A stretch of 6,199 nucleotides of DNA from Actinomycetota bacterium (GTDB lineage: Bacteria; Actinomycetota; Acidimicrobiia; IMCC26256; JACDBD01): assembly GCA_013695115.1 (NCBI GenBank), contig JACDBD010000233.1, positions 1-6,199 of the forward strand, given 5' to 3'. Under the pieces are notes generated by a model. The model had not been told where the DNA came from. It was given only the letters and a program-made list of their open reading frames with translations, and did not search any database. The position numbers and the translations under genes are program-made. Shown piece after piece: positions 5,434 to 6,199 of the stretch (positions within the stretch are counted from its first letter, which is position 1; the number at the start of each line of letters is the position of its first letter).

Positions 5434-6199
5434 ACTCACCCCGCTGACGAGGGCGCCGCCGTCGACGACGAGCGTCTCCCCCGTCAGCCACGCCGACGCG
5501 TCCGAGGCGAGGAACAGCGCGGCCCCGGCGAGATCATCCGGAACGCCCAGCCGGCGCATCGGAAGCCGGGCCGCGATCGCTTCCTCGCCGTGCTCGTACA
5601 GGGCCCGGGCGAAGTGGGTCTTCACCAGCCCCGGCGCCAGCGCGTTCGCCCGCACGCCGGGCGCGAGCTCGAGCGCGAGCTGGCGCGTGAGCTGCTGGAG
5701 CCCGGCCTTGGACGCGTTGTACATCCCGAGGCCGAGCGAGGGCCGGATGCCGCCGACCGAGATCACGTTGATCACCACGCCGCCGCGCTCCTGCATCCAC
5801 GCCCGCCACGCCGCCTGGGCGAGGAACAGCGGCCCCTCCAGGTTTACCTCGAGCACCTTGCGGACCGCGCGCGCTTCGGTCTCGATGACCGGCCCGAACG
5901 TGGGGTTCGTCCCGGCGTTGTTGACGAGCACGTCGACCCCGCCGAGCGCGCTCACACAGTGCGCCACACCCGCCTCGATGGCCTCGGGGTCCCCGGTCGA
6001 GCCCGCGAACGTCGTCACCGTCCCGCCCTGGGCGGCGAGGGCGGTCTCCGTCTCGGCGAGCTCGTCGGGCTTACGGGCCATCACGCACACCGACGCGCCC
6101 GCGGCCACGTACGCCTCGGCGATCGCCCGCCCGATGCCGCGGGTTCCCCCCGTGACCAGCGCGGCCTTCCCGTCGAGCCGGAACGCCTTGCCGGGATCA
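5431..6199 (-). CDS. Short-chain dehydrogenase/reductase (SDR), missing the extreme N-terminus at the right edge
   Basis: A classical SDR that would oxidise or reduce an alcohol/carbonyl substrate using NAD(P)H in the cytoplasm. Reading continues in frame to the window edge, so 255 residues are visible and only the start and probably a few residues are missing. In visible numbering the Rossmann motif is TGGTRGIG (16-23), followed by ARK at 41-43 after the second strand, NNAG (93-96), Asn119, Ser147 and Tyr160-x3-Lys164, with a C-terminal VDGG. The whole Asn-Ser-Tyr-Lys tetrad is present, so it should be active. Arg20 and Arg42-Lys43 favour NADP(H) by family rules. The total length is typical (about 255-260). 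A GTG at 6108 begins MAAGAS but would delete the cofactor motif, so it is not the true start. It resembles FabG and other 3-oxoacyl or sugar dehydrogenase SDRs generally, and the substrate cannot be read from sequence. It converges on the plus-strand pair and has no visible link to the glycolate genes. Confidence 0.95.
   Translation of the reverse strand, partial: DPGKAFRLDGKAALVTGGTRGIGRAIAEAYVAAGASVCVMARKPDELAETETALAAQGGTVTTFAGSTGDPEAIEAGVAHCVSALGGVDVLVNNAGTNPTFGPVIETEARAVRKVLEVNLEGPLFLAQAAWRAWMQERGGVVINVISVGGIRPSLGLGMYNASKAGLQQLTRQLALELAPGVRANALAPGLVKTHFARALYEHGEEAIAARLPMRRLGVPDDLAGAALFLASDASAWLTGETLVVDGGALVSGVS

Noticed and set aside
4541..5491. Minus-strand open frame opposite the DinB-like gene
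   Set aside because: The plus-strand product carries the conserved His/Glu/His metal site and a tight TGATG junction; the minus-strand translation is low-complexity and overlaps the end of the SDR gene.

Overview
This is a very GC-rich window in which almost every third codon position is G or C, with GTG and TTG starts and genes packed with overlapping stop and start codons. That style points to a high-GC actinobacterium. A protein of the mycothiol-dependent maleylpyruvate isomerase/DinB type fits a mycothiol-producing actinobacterium, possibly of the Acidimicrobiia, but there is no rRNA or marker gene in the window to fix the taxon.

Left part, minus strand (about 3780 down to 1): a glycolate oxidase operon, glcD-glcE-glcF, followed by the start of a small helical protein that runs off the left edge. 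The junctions are glcD TAA, two bases, GTG of glcE; an ATGA overlap between glcE and glcF; and a GTGA overlap between glcF and the downstream gene. GlcD (FAD subunit), GlcE (FAD-binding-like subunit) and GlcF (two 4Fe-4S clusters plus two CCG domains) would together oxidise glycolate to glyoxylate and pass electrons to the respiratory chain. No glycolate permease and no regulator gene is visible here.

Middle (3781-3839): a 59-base divergent intergenic region. It holds candidate -10 hexamers on both strands, 13 bases apart, and an 11-base palindrome. The plus-strand -10 is placed as expected for a leaderless mRNA starting at the ATG of the next gene.

Right part, plus strand (3840-5425): a two-gene unit joined by a TGATG stop/start overlap. 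The first gene encodes an uncharacterised cysteine-rich protein whose cysteine spacing recalls the YkgJ/DUF3109 cysteine-cluster proteins. The second encodes a DinB/maleylpyruvate-isomerase-like metal-binding protein with an apparently intact His/Glu/His metal site.

Far right, minus strand (6199 down to 5431): a short-chain dehydrogenase/reductase with all catalytic residues, missing only its first few residues at the window edge. It converges on the plus-strand unit with five bases between the stop codons.

No RNA genes, insertion sequences, CRISPR arrays, phage genes or attachment sites were seen, and no gene-free stretch exceeds 300 bases. Most of the window is ordinary metabolic chromosome. 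The least explained items are the cysteine-cluster protein with its coupled metal-binding partner, and the compact divergent promoter region.
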